Positions 1 to 12,858 are shown, counted from the first letter of the stretch. The stretch: 64,000 bases of DNA from an uncultured Lachnoclostridium sp. (GCA_944381625.1 CALWLW010000006.1:91974-155973); one strand, 5' to 3'. A program made the numbers and translations. Notes: generated by a model not told the origin, from the sequence alone.

Positions 1-363
1 TATCCGAAGGTGATCGAGAAACATTTAAGAAGCGAGCTTCCGTTCATGGCCACGGAGAACATCATGATGGATGCGGTGAAGGCGGGCGGCGACCGTCAGG
101 AGCTGCATGAGAAGATCCGTACTCTCTCCATGGAGGCCGGAAAGACCGTGAAGGAGGAGGGCAGGGAGAACAACCTGCTGGAGCTGATCGCGGCGGATCC
201 GTCCTTCAACATGACGCTGGAGGAACTGGAAGCCTGCATGGAGCCTTCCCGTTATACGGGGCGTTCCGAGCGTCAGGTGACCGTGTTCCTGCGGGATGTG
301 GTGAACCCCATCCTGGAGGCCAACAAAGAGGCGCTGGGGATGAAGGCGGAGATCAATGTATAA
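1..363 (+). CDS. purB: Adenylosuccinate lyase, C-terminal part (partial)
   Basis: The reading frame is open from the first base, so this is the last 120 residues of a gene that begins outside the window. The segment with FMATENIMMDAVKAGGDRQ, followed by a helical tail, matches the C-terminal domain of adenylosuccinate lyase. That enzyme releases fumarate from SAICAR (yielding AICAR) and from adenylosuccinate (yielding AMP) in cytosolic purine synthesis. The downstream convergent gene is purC, whose product makes SAICAR, which supports the call. A hairpin terminator follows the stop codon. The catalytic serine loop lies upstream of the window and cannot be checked. Confidence 0.9.
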   Translation, partial: YPKVIEKHLRSELPFMATENIMMDAVKAGGDRQELHEKIRTLSMEAGKTVKEEGRENNLLELIAADPSFNMTLEELEACMEPSRYTGRSERQVTVFLRDVVNPILEANKEALGMKAEINV

Positions 364-402
364 GCTGTAGAATAGCAGCCAGACGCGCAGCCTGATAAAA
401 AG

Positions 403-448
403 AAGCTCCATCGAAGACACAGGGACGTGTACATTCGATGGAGCTTTT
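403..448. terminator. Bidirectional terminator between purB and purC
   Basis: A perfect 12-bp stem (AAGCTCCATCGA at 403-414 with its complement at 435-446) closes a 20-nt loop and ends in a short T run on the + strand. A-rich sequence precedes it, giving a T run on the - strand as well. It sits between convergent purB and purC, so it can serve both. Confidence 0.75.
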
Positions 449-525
449 GTATGCCCGGCAGAGCTTTTGCCGGCATGGATTCATGAACGGCGTCTTACGG
501 CGCTTTGCCGGTACGCGGAACGGAT

Positions 526-1401
526 TTATAAAGTCTTGCCGGTGAGCAGCTGGTATGCCTGAAGGTATTTGCCGATGGTTTTTTCCACAATCTCGTCCGG
601 CAGGGTCCAGTCGTTGTCCGGGTTGGCCTTGAGCCAGTCGCGGGCAAACTGTTTGTCGAAGGACGGCTGGGAGTGGCCCGGCTCATAGCCCTCTGCCGGC
701 CAGAAACGGGAACTGTCGGGAGTCAGCATCTCGTCTCCCAGGACGATATTGCCGTTCTCGTCCAGACCGAACTCGAACTTGGTGTCGGCGATGATGATGC
801 CTTTGCTCAGGGCATAATCCGCGCATTTTTTGTAAAGGGCGATGGTGTAGTCTCTCAGCTTGGAAGCGTATTCCTCTCCTTTGCCCGGGAAACATTTTTC
901 CAGATGGGCGATGCTCTGCTCATAGGAGATGTTCTCGTCGTGATCCCCGATCTCAGCCTTGGTGGAAGGCGTGTAGATGGGTTCCGGCAGCTTGTCGGAT
1001 TCCTTCAGGCCTTCCGGAAGGCGGATACCGCAGACGGTGCCGTCTTTCTGATAGCTGGCCCAGCCGCTGCCGGTGATGTAGCCGCGGACGATGCACTCCA
1101 CCGGGAGCATGTTCAGCTTCCGGCACATCATGCTGTTGCCGTCGAATTTCTCCTGGCGGAAAAACTCCGGCATATCGTTCACATCCGTGGATATCATGTG
1201 GTTGGGCAGAATGTCGGAGGTCAGGTCGAACCAGAAGCGGGACATCTGGGTCAGTACGGTGCCTTTTTTGCGGATGATATTTTTCAGGATCACGTCAAAG
1301 CAGCTGATCCGGTCGGTTGCAACCATGATTAGGCTGTCGCCGTTGTCATAAATTTCGCGGACTTTTCCTTCTTTGATGGGTTTCAAAGTCGTTTCACTCA
1401 T
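526..1401 (-). CDS. purC: Phosphoribosylaminoimidazole-succinocarboxamide (SAICAR) synthase
   Basis: This 291-residue cytosolic enzyme ligates aspartate to CAIR using ATP to give SAICAR, a purine pathway step next to the reaction of convergent purB. The family hallmarks are present: EGKVREIYDNGD near the N-terminus (ATP-binding strand-turn), VATDRISCFDV, VECIVRGYITGSGW, and ADTKFEFGLD followed by GDEMLTPDSSRFW. The start ATG at 1401 (MSETTLKPIK) is chosen because an AGAGAGG ribosome site lies just upstream. A longer open frame to 1512 runs across a large hairpin and has no family similarity. A -35/-10 pair lies at 1535-1563 on the same strand, giving a leader of roughly 130 nt that holds a 17-bp stem. 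Confidence 0.95.
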   Translation of the reverse strand: MSETTLKPIKEGKVREIYDNGDSLIMVATDRISCFDVILKNIIRKKGTVLTQMSRFWFDLTSDILPNHMISTDVNDMPEFFRQEKFDGNSMMCRKLNMLPVECIVRGYITGSGWASYQKDGTVCGIRLPEGLKESDKLPEPIYTPSTKAEIGDHDENISYEQSIAHLEKCFPGKGEEYASKLRDYTIALYKKCADYALSKGIIIADTKFEFGLDENGNIVLGDEMLTPDSSRFWPAEGYEPGHSQPSFDKQFARDWLKANPDNDWTLPDEIVEKTIGKYLQAYQLLTGKTL

Positions 1402-1444
1402 GAAATGTACCTCTCTTACTGTGTTTACTATAAAAGCCAGTCTC

Positions 1445-1492
1445 GGTGGACAGACAACAGGGCGCACCTGTGCGGCCTGTTGTCTGTCCACC
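1445..1492 (-). repeat. 17-bp perfect inverted repeat in the purC leader
   Basis: GGTGGACAGACAACAGG (1445-1461) is exactly complementary to 1476-1492. The 14-nt loop itself contains a 5-bp stem (CGCAC/GTGCG). On the purC strand it is not followed by a clear T run, so a simple terminator is unlikely. It could be an attenuator, an mRNA-stabilising stem or a dispersed palindrome. Confidence 0.7.
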
Positions 1493-1534
1493 AATCCGTG
1501 GCCTTTATGCATGAAAATTTATTGTGCTTTTTCT

Positions 1535-1563
1535 AGCATAGTAGATTTTTTGGGAAAAATCAA
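1535..1563 (-). promoter_or_regulatory. purC promoter
   Basis: On the - strand TTGATT (1558-1563) is followed after 17 nt by TATGCT (1535-1540). Both are close to the housekeeping sigma consensus, and the pair lies about 130 nt upstream of the purC start. Confidence 0.6.
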
Positions 1564-1569
1564 GAATAA

Positions 1570-1598
1570 TTGACGAAAAGGGGTTTTTGTGGCATTAT
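1570..1598 (+). promoter_or_regulatory. Promoter for the CmpB-family gene
   Basis: TTGACG (1570-1575), a 17-nt spacer and CATTAT (1593-1598) lie upstream of the structured element and the gene at 1728. The -35 overlaps the region used by the divergent purC promoter. Confidence 0.5.
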
Positions 1599-1603
1599 GG
1601 AGG

Positions 1604-1685
1604 TTACAGTTTATGAGCAAAGGGAGCTGCGAAGCAGCGGGAAGCGCGAAAGCGCGGCTTTGCGAATGGCGCGGGTGAACTGTAA
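1604..1685 (+). repeat. Structured leader element closed by TTACAGTT/AACTGTAA
   Basis: An 8-bp outer stem (1604-1611 with 1678-1685) encloses two compact hairpins, GCTGC-gaa-GCAGC (1626-1638) and GCGC-GAAA-GCGC (1644-1655), the latter with a GNRA-type tetraloop. The layout looks like a multi-branched RNA or a small palindromic repeat. Whether it is multi-copy in the genome cannot be judged here. Confidence 0.45.
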
Positions 1686-1727
1686 TTTGGAGAACTGCTG
1701 CTTTCATGGGTTTTATGGAGGACCATC

Positions 1728-2594
1728 ATGTATACATACCATTTTTTTGAGTGGCTTTCATTTTTCTATTTTTACTGCATATTCGGCTGGTGTTTTGAAT
1801 CGGCTTATGTATCCCTGCTTAACCGGCATCCGGTGAACCGGGGGTTTTTAAGAGGGCCGTGGCTTCCGTTGTACGGCACGGGAGCAGTGACAGTGCTGTG
1901 GCTGACGCTGCCGTTTCGGTCCTGGCCCGTCCTGGTCTATATCGCCGGCGCCCTGGGAGCCACGGTGCTGGAATACGTCACCGGGGAGGCCATGACCCGG
2001 CTGTTCAAAGTGAGGTACTGGGACTACAGCAATCAGCGGTTTCAATATAAAGGGCACATCTGCCTGAGTTCGTCCATAGCATGGGGGTTTTTAAGCCTGC
2101 TGATGGTCTATGCGGTACATGAACGGGTGGAGGCGCTGGTGCTGCAGATTCCCGAAAGTATACTGCAGGTGGTTGTTTTCGGCGTGACAGTCTGTATGGC
2201 GTGTGATACGGGCTCCGCATTCCGGCGGGCCATGGATCTGCGGGAGCTTCTGGTGCAGGCGGAGCAGGTGCGCGCGGAACTGGAACGCAGGGCGGCCGGA
2301 AAGAAGCGGCTGTTGGATGCGGCGGCTACTTTCACCAAAGCGGCTGTGGAGGAGTCCATCGAGTCCGGAAAAGAGGCGTTTCTGCAGTCGAGGGACCGCC
2401 TGGCGGACCGGACGGCGGCCGTACTGGATACTTCCCAGCTGGAGGAACGGCTGGAACAGCTCCGGGAACGGATGGTGCGCATGGCGGAGCGCCCGCTCTC
2501 ACAGAATTCCCATGCCAGGTTTGCCGTACTGTTTGATGAGACGGCTGAGATCCGGGAACGGATCCGGAAGAGAAGGAAGAAAAAGAAGGACTGA
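1728..2594 (+). CDS. CmpB/DUF1113-type putative ABC transporter membrane protein
   Basis: The 288-residue product resembles the Firmicute family annotated as putative ABC-transporter type IV (CmpB). The N-terminal half (about residues 5-160) is hydrophobic with roughly five membrane segments and carries the family-typical FFYFYCIFGWCFES start, NRGFLRGPWLPLYG and EYVTGEAMTRLF motifs. The C-terminal 120 residues are charged, helical and probably cytosolic (coiled-coil stretch with ERLEQLRERM, then a lysine-rich tail). The family is widespread, but its transport substrate has not been established to my knowledge. The gene is preceded by its own promoter and followed 27 bp later by a DMT-type exporter, so the two may be cotranscribed. 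Confidence 0.75.
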   Translation: MYTYHFFEWLSFFYFYCIFGWCFESAYVSLLNRHPVNRGFLRGPWLPLYGTGAVTVLWLTLPFRSWPVLVYIAGALGATVLEYVTGEAMTRLFKVRYWDYSNQRFQYKGHICLSSSIAWGFLSLLMVYAVHERVEALVLQIPESILQVVVFGVTVCMACDTGSAFRRAMDLRELLVQAEQVRAELERRAAGKKRLLDAAATFTKAAVEESIESGKEAFLQSRDRLADRTAAVLDTSQLEERLEQLRERMVRMAERPLSQNSHARFAVLFDETAEIRERIRKRRKKKKD

Positions 2595-2621
2595 GATCCT
2601 TTTTTCAGGAGGAGTTATGTT

Positions 2622-3542
2622 ATGAATCACATGAAAAATAATGCAATGCTGCTTTTGACAGCCCTGATCTGGGGATGTGCCTTTGTGGCCCAGAGCGTGG
2701 GTATGGACTATGTGGGGCCGTTTACGTTCAACGCGGTCAGGAGTCTGATCGGCGCCGTAGTGCTGCTGCCGGTGATTGCCCTGATGGACCGCCTGGAAGG
2801 AAAAGATAAGAAAAAGGCGGTGAAGAAAGGAGATACCCGCACACTGATCCTGGGCGGCGTCTGCTGCGGTATCGCGCTGGGCGTGGCCAGCAGCCTTCAG
2901 CAGATCGGGATCCAGTATACGACGGTGGGGAAAGCCGGTTTTATCACGGCCATGTACATCGTCATTGTGCCGCTGATGGGAGTATTCGTGGGCAGGAAGG
3001 TGCGGCCCGTGATCGGGCTGTGCGTAGTCATCGCCGTGGCGGGGTTGTATTTCCTCTGCATGAAGGGCGGATTTTCCCTGGGCGGAGGGGATCTTCTGGT
3101 GCTGATCTGTGCGGTGGCGTTCTCCGTGCATATTCTGGTGATCGACTATTTTTCCCCGCTGGTGGACGGGGTGCGCATGTCGGCCATCCAGTTCCTGGTG
3201 GCGGGGCTGATGTGTTCGGTGCCCATGTTCCTGTGGGAACAGCCCCAGCCGGCGGTGATCCTGTCCGCCTGGGCGCCGATCCTGTATGCGGGAGTCCTTT
3301 CCTGCGGCGTGGCTTACACGCTTCAAATCCTGGGACAGAAGGGGGCGGATCCGGTGGTGGCTTCCCTGCTTCTGAGCCTGGAGTCGGTGTTCTCTGTCCT
3401 GGCCGGCTGGGTGATCCTGGGACAGGCGCTGAGCGCCCGGGAACTGTTCGGGTGCGCGCTCATGTTCGGGGCGATTATCCTGGCCCAGCTCCCGGAGCGG
3501 AAGCCTGCGGAAAAACCGGGGATGGAGCCGGGGAGAACCTGA
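2622..3542 (+). CDS. DMT-superfamily (EamA) transporter
   Basis: The 306-residue membrane protein has two tandem EamA repeats (about residues 6-145 and 155-290), each of about five helices, as in the drug/metabolite transporter superfamily. The start region LLLTALIWGCAFVAQS and the second-repeat segment around YAGVLSCGVAYTLQILGQK are typical. Members export or import small metabolites, amino acids or drugs; the substrate cannot be read from sequence. The ATG at 2622 follows a strong AGGAGG at 2608-2613. The C-terminus is hydrophilic and short. It lies just downstream of the CmpB-type gene and upstream of a separate promoter for argS. Confidence 0.85.
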   Translation: MNHMKNNAMLLLTALIWGCAFVAQSVGMDYVGPFTFNAVRSLIGAVVLLPVIALMDRLEGKDKKKAVKKGDTRTLILGGVCCGIALGVASSLQQIGIQYTTVGKAGFITAMYIVIVPLMGVFVGRKVRPVIGLCVVIAVAGLYFLCMKGGFSLGGGDLLVLICAVAFSVHILVIDYFSPLVDGVRMSAIQFLVAGLMCSVPMFLWEQPQPAVILSAWAPILYAGVLSCGVAYTLQILGQKGADPVVASLLLSLESVFSVLAGWVILGQALSARELFGCALMFGAIILAQLPERKPAEKPGMEPGRT

Positions 3543-3550
3543 AAACAGGG

Positions 3551-3579
3551 TGGATTACCGGGGGGAAGATGTGTATAAT
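3551..3579 (+). promoter_or_regulatory. argS promoter
   Basis: TGGATT (3551-3556), a 17-nt spacer and a perfect TATAAT (3574-3579). A GC-rich hairpin (about 3602-3625) lies in the leader. No T-box hallmark is visible. Confidence 0.6.
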
Positions 3580-3665
3580 GACAATATAGCATGAATACTG
3601 GCCCGCGGAAGCGGTCCGCGGCCTGGTCGGACATAATATGGATGGATCAACAGAAGGAGATTGAG

Positions 3666-5432
3666 ATGGAAAAATTACTGGACCTGCTGACGCAGGAAAT
3701 GGCAAAAGCCTTTGCGGAGGCAGGATATGATGAAAAGTACGCGCGGGTCAGCCTGTCCAACAGGCCGGATCTGTGCGAATATCAGTGCAACGGAGCCATG
3801 GCGGCGGCCAAGGAGTACCACAAAGCCCCGATCATGATCGCGGAGGCCGTGGCAAAGGCCCTGGGCGGATCGGACATGCTGGAGGAGGTGCAGGCGGTAA
3901 AACCGGGCTTCATCAACATGAAGCTTTCGCCGGCGTTCCTGTGCTCCTACTTAAACGGCATGGACGGTGACGAGAGGCTGGGCTGCAGTCAGGCGGAACA
4001 TCCGGAGACGATCCTGATCGATTACGGCGGGCCCAACGTGGCCAAGCCCCTGCATGTGGGGCATCTGCGTTCAGCGATCATCGGGGAGAGCATCAAGCGC
4101 CTGGGACGCTTTATGGGCCATCATATGATCGGCGACGTGCATCTGGGAGACTGGGGTCTGCAGATGGGCCTGATCATCGTGGAACTGAAAAAACGCCAGC
4201 CGGAGCTGGTGTACTTTGACGAGGCCTATGAGGGGGACTACCCGGAGGAGGCGCCGTTCACCATCGCGGAACTGGAGGAGATCTACCCCACGGCCAGCGC
4301 CAGATCCAAGGAGGACGAGGCGTACAAAGAGGAGGCCATGCAGGCCACCTACGAACTGCAGCACGGACGCAGGGGCTATCAGGCGCTGCTGGGACACATC
4401 CTCCATGTGTCTGTGACAGACCTGAAGCGGAATTACGCCAACCTGAACGTGGAATTCGAACTGTGGAAAGGAGAATCCGACGCGCAGCCCTACATTCCGG
4501 CCATGGTGCAGGAACTGAAGGACAAAGGCTACGCCTATGAGAGCGAGGGCGCGCTGGTGGTGGACGTGAAGGAGGATTCGGACACCAAGGAAGTTCCGCC
4601 CTGCATTATCCTGAAATCCGACGGCGCTTCTCTGTATACTACCACGGATCTGGCCACGCTGGTGGAGCGGCGGAAACTCTATGATCCGGACGAAGTGATC
4701 TATGTGGTGGACAAGCGCCAGGAGATGCATTTTGTCCAGGTATTCCGGTGCGCCAAGAAATGCGGAATCGTCAAAGAGGAGACGAAGCTGCGTTTCCTGG
4801 GCTTCGGCACCATGAACGGAAAGGACGGAAAACCCTTTAAGACCCGGGAGGGCGGCGTAATGCGCCTGGAGTATCTGATCCAGGATATCAACGACGAGAT
4901 GTACCGGAAGATCCAGGAGAGCCGTCCCATGGACCGGGAGGAGGCGGAGAAGACCGCGAAGATTGTGGGACTGTCCGCTTTGAAGTACGGGGATCTGTCC
5001 AACCAGGCTTCCAAGGATTATATTTTTGACGTGGACCGTTTCACGTCTTCCGAGGGCAACACCGGGCCTTATATCCTGTACACCATTGTCCGGATCAAAT
5101 CCATCCTGAAAAAATATCAGGAGGAGGGCGGAAACGCCGACGGCGCGAAGATCCAGCCCTGTGAAAATGAGAGCGAGAAAGCGCTGATGCTGGAGCTGAC
5201 CAAATTTAACGGCGTGATGGAAAATGCTTTTGAGGAGATCGCGCCCCACAAGGTCTGCGCGTATATCTACGACCTGGCCAACGCCTTCAATAAGTTTTAT
5301 CATGAGACGAAGATCCTAGGGACGGAAGACGAAGCGGCGAAGAAGAGCCGTATCCGTCTGCTGGGCCTGACCAGAAAGGTGCTGGAGACCTGCATCGACG
5401 TGCTGGGATTTGAAGCGCCGGAGAGAATGTAG
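3666..5432 (+). CDS. argS: Arginyl-tRNA synthetase
   Basis: The 588-residue class I synthetase charges tRNA-Arg with arginine in the cytosol. The N-terminal tRNA-binding domain spans about residues 1-115 (CNGAMAAAKEYHKAP). The HIGH-type signature is HVGH at residues 130-133 within GGPNVAKPLHVGHLRS. The KMSKS position is the divergent GKPFKTR form usual for ArgRS. A DALR anticodon-binding helix bundle follows to the C-terminus. The ATG at 3666 is chosen because AGAAGGAGA precedes it by about 6 nt; an upstream in-frame extension to 3591 runs through the leader hairpin and is not family-like. The next gene starts one base after the stop, so the two are probably cotranscribed. Confidence 0.96.
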   Translation: MEKLLDLLTQEMAKAFAEAGYDEKYARVSLSNRPDLCEYQCNGAMAAAKEYHKAPIMIAEAVAKALGGSDMLEEVQAVKPGFINMKLSPAFLCSYLNGMDGDERLGCSQAEHPETILIDYGGPNVAKPLHVGHLRSAIIGESIKRLGRFMGHHMIGDVHLGDWGLQMGLIIVELKKRQPELVYFDEAYEGDYPEEAPFTIAELEEIYPTASARSKEDEAYKEEAMQATYELQHGRRGYQALLGHILHVSVTDLKRNYANLNVEFELWKGESDAQPYIPAMVQELKDKGYAYESEGALVVDVKEDSDTKEVPPCIILKSDGASLYTTTDLATLVERRKLYDPDEVIYVVDKRQEMHFVQVFRCAKKCGIVKEETKLRFLGFGTMNGKDGKPFKTREGGVMRLEYLIQDINDEMYRKIQESRPMDREEAEKTAKIVGLSALKYGDLSNQASKDYIFDVDRFTSSEGNTGPYILYTIVRIKSILKKYQEEGGNADGAKIQPCENESEKALMLELTKFNGVMENAFEEIAPHKVCAYIYDLANAFNKFYHETKILGTEDEAAKKSRIRLLGLTRKVLETCIDVLGFEAPERM

Positions 5433-5433
5433 G

Positions 5434-6309
5434 ATGAAACAGCGTCCAAAGACCGTGGCTGTGGGAAATCTGCTGCACGTCTGCGCGCCGCTGGCCCTGT
5501 ATTATCTGCTCAGCTCCCTGGCGGCTTCCATTTACATGCAGTTTCTGATGTTTGAAGCCGGTTTTGCCGTGCTGGGATCGGAGAGCGCGGACGTCCAGGA
5601 GTATATCCTGCGGGAGTATCCTGGCAGGGTACTGCAGATGGTTCTTCTGACGGCGTTGATAGCGGTTCCTGTTTTCGGATGGATGTATTGCAAAGACCTG
5701 AAAGAGCGGAAAGGCTTTTCCTTCCGCCATATGGTGATTGTGCTGGAGCTGCGCCCGGTTTCCTGGGCCGCGCTGGGCAGTATGGCTCTGGCGCTGGCGC
5801 TGAACCTGATCTTCCTGTCTTCACCGCTTCCTGGCTGGTCGGCGGGCTTCCGTCAGGCGCAGGAGGCCATGTATCAGGGGAGTATCTGGATGGAGCTGGC
5901 GGCGTCAGGCGCGGCGGCCGCGGTGATGGAGGAGCTTTTATTCCGGGGGCTTCTGTACGGACGGATGCGGGAGCTTCTGGGCGCGGGAAGCGCAGTTCTG
6001 TGGAGCGCCCTTGCCTTTGGCGTCTGCCATGGGAATCTGGTTCAGGGTGTCTACGGTTTTTTGATGGGATGTTTTCTGGCATACCTGATGGAACGCTTCG
6101 GCACCGTGCTGATTCCCATACTGGCTCATATGTCAGCCAATGTGTTCCTGATTTTCCTCACGGAAGGGGGAGGGCTTGACGGCCTGCTTCAAAAGCCTCT
6201 GGTATGGGCGGGGACAGCCGCGGCCTGCATGGTTCTTTTCGCTTTCTCCATGGCGCTCATCTGGGCTTCCGGGAAGGCAATATCCGGGGAAAAACAGGAA
6301 GAAAATTGA
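5434..6309 (+). CDS. CPBP-family intramembrane glutamic protease
   Basis: The 291-residue polytopic membrane protein carries the CAAX protease / bacteriocin-processing signature: EELLFR with Glu166, Glu167 and Arg171, a conserved His199 in GVCHGN, and His232 plus Asn236 in the last motif. Relatives cleave substrates inside the membrane or confer bacteriocin immunity; the substrate here is unknown. The start ATG at 5434 begins one base after the argS stop, with a GGAGAG ribosome site inside the argS end, so translation is probably coupled. The 8-residue upstream in-frame extension would overlap argS. A terminator follows at 6338-6392. Confidence 0.88.
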   Translation: MKQRPKTVAVGNLLHVCAPLALYYLLSSLAASIYMQFLMFEAGFAVLGSESADVQEYILREYPGRVLQMVLLTALIAVPVFGWMYCKDLKERKGFSFRHMVIVLELRPVSWAALGSMALALALNLIFLSSPLPGWSAGFRQAQEAMYQGSIWMELAASGAAAAVMEELLFRGLLYGRMRELLGAGSAVLWSALAFGVCHGNLVQGVYGFLMGCFLAYLMERFGTVLIPILAHMSANVFLIFLTEGGGLDGLLQKPLVWAGTAAACMVLFAFSMALIWASGKAISGEKQEEN

Positions 6310-6337
6310 CGAGATAATTAAGAAAATTTATATGGAG

Positions 6338-6392
6338 TCCCATTTCCGGAGAGAATACGAAGAAGTATTTTTCTGGAAAATGGGATTTTTTT
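6338..6392 (+). terminator. Terminator after the argS-CPBP unit
   Basis: TCCCATTT (6338-6345) pairs with AAATGGGA (6378-6385), with further partial pairing inside, and is followed at once by seven T residues. It separates the argS unit from gltBD. Confidence 0.8.
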
Positions 6393-6470
6393 ATGCCCGA
6401 ATTGCCCGAGAAAGATAAGAAACTGAAAAATTTTTGGAATTCAGACCGATGAAATCGGGAAATGAAAATG

Positions 6471-6493
6471 AATTATCAGATAATCTGACAATT
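6471..6493 (+). promoter_or_regulatory. Near-perfect dyad upstream of gltB (candidate operator)
   Basis: A 23-bp region centred on 6482 has 10 of 11 complementary pairs, with the core TCAGATAATCTGA (6476-6488). It lies about 95 nt upstream of the gltB start, where a regulator of glutamate synthase could bind. No clear -35/-10 pair was assigned, and the regulator is not encoded next to it. Confidence 0.4.
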
Positions 6494-6585
6494 ATAAAGG
6501 AAAATGGGATTTACAAATGAAGAAAACAGGAGTAAACTTAAAAGCATCAAAAGCAAACGAACAAGCGAAGGAGAGGTTGCCGCTT

Positions 6586-11136
<4,551 letters not shown>

Positions 11137-11149
11137 GAGGCATGAAGCG

Positions 11150-12634
11150 ATGGGAAAACCGACCGGCTTTTTAGAATATGAGCGGAAAAATGCGAGAGCG
11201 GAAGCTCCTTTGGAAAGAATCAAGCACTTTAATGAATTCCATGTGCCGCTGACAAAAGCGGAGCAGGAAAAGCAGGGCGCCAGATGTATGGACTGCGGCG
11301 TTCCCTTCTGCCAGGCGGGAGCCATGATCTCAGGGATGATGTCCGGCTGCCCCCTGCAGAATATGATCCCGGAGTGGAACGACCTTCTGTACCTGGGCAA
11401 CTGGGAAGAGGCGTATTACCGTCTGGCCAAGACCAGCAATTTCCCGGAATTTACCGGAAGGGTATGTCCAGGTCTCTGTGAGATCGCCTGCACCTGCAAT
11501 CTGAACGGCGACCCGGTGGGAGGCAAGAGCAACGAGTTGGCGATCATTGAGAACGCCTATCGTATGGGATACGCCCATGCCAGACCGCCCAAGGTGCGCA
11601 CCGGCAAAAAGGTGGCGGTCGTCGGCTCCGGCCCGGCCGGACTGGCGGCGGCCGACCAGCTGAACCGCAGAGGACATTCGGTGACGGTCTATGAGCGGGA
11701 CGACCGGGTGGGAGGCCTTCTGATGTACGGCATCCCCAACATGAAGCTGGAGAAACAGTATATCGACCGGAAGATCAATATTATGAAGGAAGAGGGCGTC
11801 CAGTTCATTACCAACTGCAATGTGGGCGTGGATGTGAAAGCGGATCAGCTCCTGAAAGAGTACGATAAGGTGATTCTCTGCGGCGGCGCGAAGAATCCGA
11901 GAGATATCAAGGTGCCGGGAAGGGACGCGAAAGGGATCTATTTTGCGGTGGACTTCCTGAAAGCGACCACGAAGAGCCTGCTGGATTCTGATTTTAAGGA
12001 CGGCAAATTCATTTCGGCAAAAGGAAAGAACGTGCTGGTCATCGGCGGCGGCGACACCGGCAACGACTGTGTGGGTACGTCCATCCGCCTGGGAGCGGCT
12101 TCCGTGACCCAGCTGGAGATGATGCCCAAGGCGCCCGACGACAGGCTTCCGTCCAATCCCTGGCCGGAGTGGCCCAGGGTCTGCAAGACCGACTACGGCC
12201 AGGAAGAGGCAATCGCCAAGTTCGGCCACGACCCGCGGATCTACCAGACCACGGTGCAGGAGTTCATCAAGGATAAAAACGGCTGTGTGAAGCAGGCAAG
12301 GATCGTCCGCCTGGAGAGCAAGAAGGACGAGAAGACCGGGCGCATGGCGATGGTTCCGGTGGAAGGCAGCGAGTTTGTTGTGGACGTGGAGCTGGTGCTG
12401 ATCGCGGCAGGCTTCCTGGGAAGCCAGGACTATGTGACGAAAGCCTTCGGCGTAAACGTGGACGGCAGGACCAACGTGGCCACGGAGCCCGGAAAACATC
12501 TGACCAACATCCCCAATGTATTCACAGCCGGGGATATGCACAGCGGCCAGTCCCTGGTGGTGCGCGCGATCCGCGACGGACGCGACGCGGCCAGAGAGGT
12601 GGACGAGGCGCTGATGGGGTATACGAATCTGTAA
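11150..12634 (+). CDS. gltD: Glutamate synthase, small subunit
   Basis: The 494-residue flavoprotein oxidises NADPH and passes electrons to GltB. The N-terminal cysteine-rich region (CMDCGVPFCQ, a CPLQ site, and VCPGLCEIACTC) forms the 4Fe-4S clusters. The FAD dinucleotide fold is VAVVGSGPAGLAAADQL (about residues 154-170) and the NADPH fold is VLVIGGGDTGNDCVG (about 297-311). The C-terminal FAD segment contains NVFTAGDMHSGQSLVVRAI. It begins 13 bp after gltB with AGGAGG upstream, so the two form an operon that ends at a strong hairpin at 12679-12718. Confidence 0.96.
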   Translation: MGKPTGFLEYERKNARAEAPLERIKHFNEFHVPLTKAEQEKQGARCMDCGVPFCQAGAMISGMMSGCPLQNMIPEWNDLLYLGNWEEAYYRLAKTSNFPEFTGRVCPGLCEIACTCNLNGDPVGGKSNELAIIENAYRMGYAHARPPKVRTGKKVAVVGSGPAGLAAADQLNRRGHSVTVYERDDRVGGLLMYGIPNMKLEKQYIDRKINIMKEEGVQFITNCNVGVDVKADQLLKEYDKVILCGGAKNPRDIKVPGRDAKGIYFAVDFLKATTKSLLDSDFKDGKFISAKGKNVLVIGGGDTGNDCVGTSIRLGAASVTQLEMMPKAPDDRLPSNPWPEWPRVCKTDYGQEEAIAKFGHDPRIYQTTVQEFIKDKNGCVKQARIVRLESKKDEKTGRMAMVPVEGSEFVVDVELVLIAAGFLGSQDYVTKAFGVNVDGRTNVATEPGKHLTNIPNVFTAGDMHSGQSLVVRAIRDGRDAAREVDEALMGYTNL

Positions 12635-12678
12635 AAAGAAGAGCATAGAATGGACCGCGGAAAGCGGCCGGTTCTGAA

Positions 12679-12718
12679 CAGGGGCGGGAGTGAAACGTAC
12701 GAATCACTCCCGCCCCTG
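12679..12718 (+). terminator. gltBD terminator
   Basis: A perfect 14-bp GC-rich stem (CAGGGGCGGGAGTG, 12679-12692, with 12705-12718) and 12-nt loop. The downstream stretch is TATTATT rather than a pure T run, so termination may be factor-assisted. Confidence 0.65.
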
Positions 12719-12771
12719 TATTATTCCCGCGGGGATTAAATGTTCCAATGCTTGTATTAGGGTATTTGGGT

Positions 12772-12858
12772 TGTTGCTTTTTTGTCTGCTGTATGTTATT
12801 ATTTCTCTATAAAGATCAAAACCATCTGACCGCTTCGGTCTGATTACCCCAAAGGATT
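12772..12858 (+). repeat. 87-bp interspersed repeat, copy 1 (promoter plus hairpin leader of the Rpn-family gene)
   Basis: About 85 percent identical over 87 bp, without gaps, to 55186-55272. Both copies contain TTGCTT/TTGTTT, 17 nt, then TATTAT (12774-12779 and 12797-12802 here), which is a credible promoter, followed by a conserved AAAGATCAAAAC block and a GACCG/CGGTC hairpin whose stem is invariant while its loop differs. This copy directly precedes the Rpn-family gene. Confidence 0.65.

Larger units (their letters stand above)
1402..1727. other. Intergenic region between divergent purC and the CmpB-family gene
   Basis: This stretch of about 325 bases has no convincing gene. It holds the purC leader with a 17-bp inverted repeat, the purC promoter, the divergent promoter of the next gene, and an 82-nt structured element closed by TTACAGTT/AACTGTAA. 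A small open frame starting at 1570 crosses the structured element and has no ribosome site or family resemblance, so it is left out. Confidence 0.7.

Noticed and set aside
1570..1836. An 88-residue frame between purC and the CmpB-type gene
   Set aside because: It crosses a structured element, has no ribosome site, and overlaps the start of the well-supported gene at 1728.
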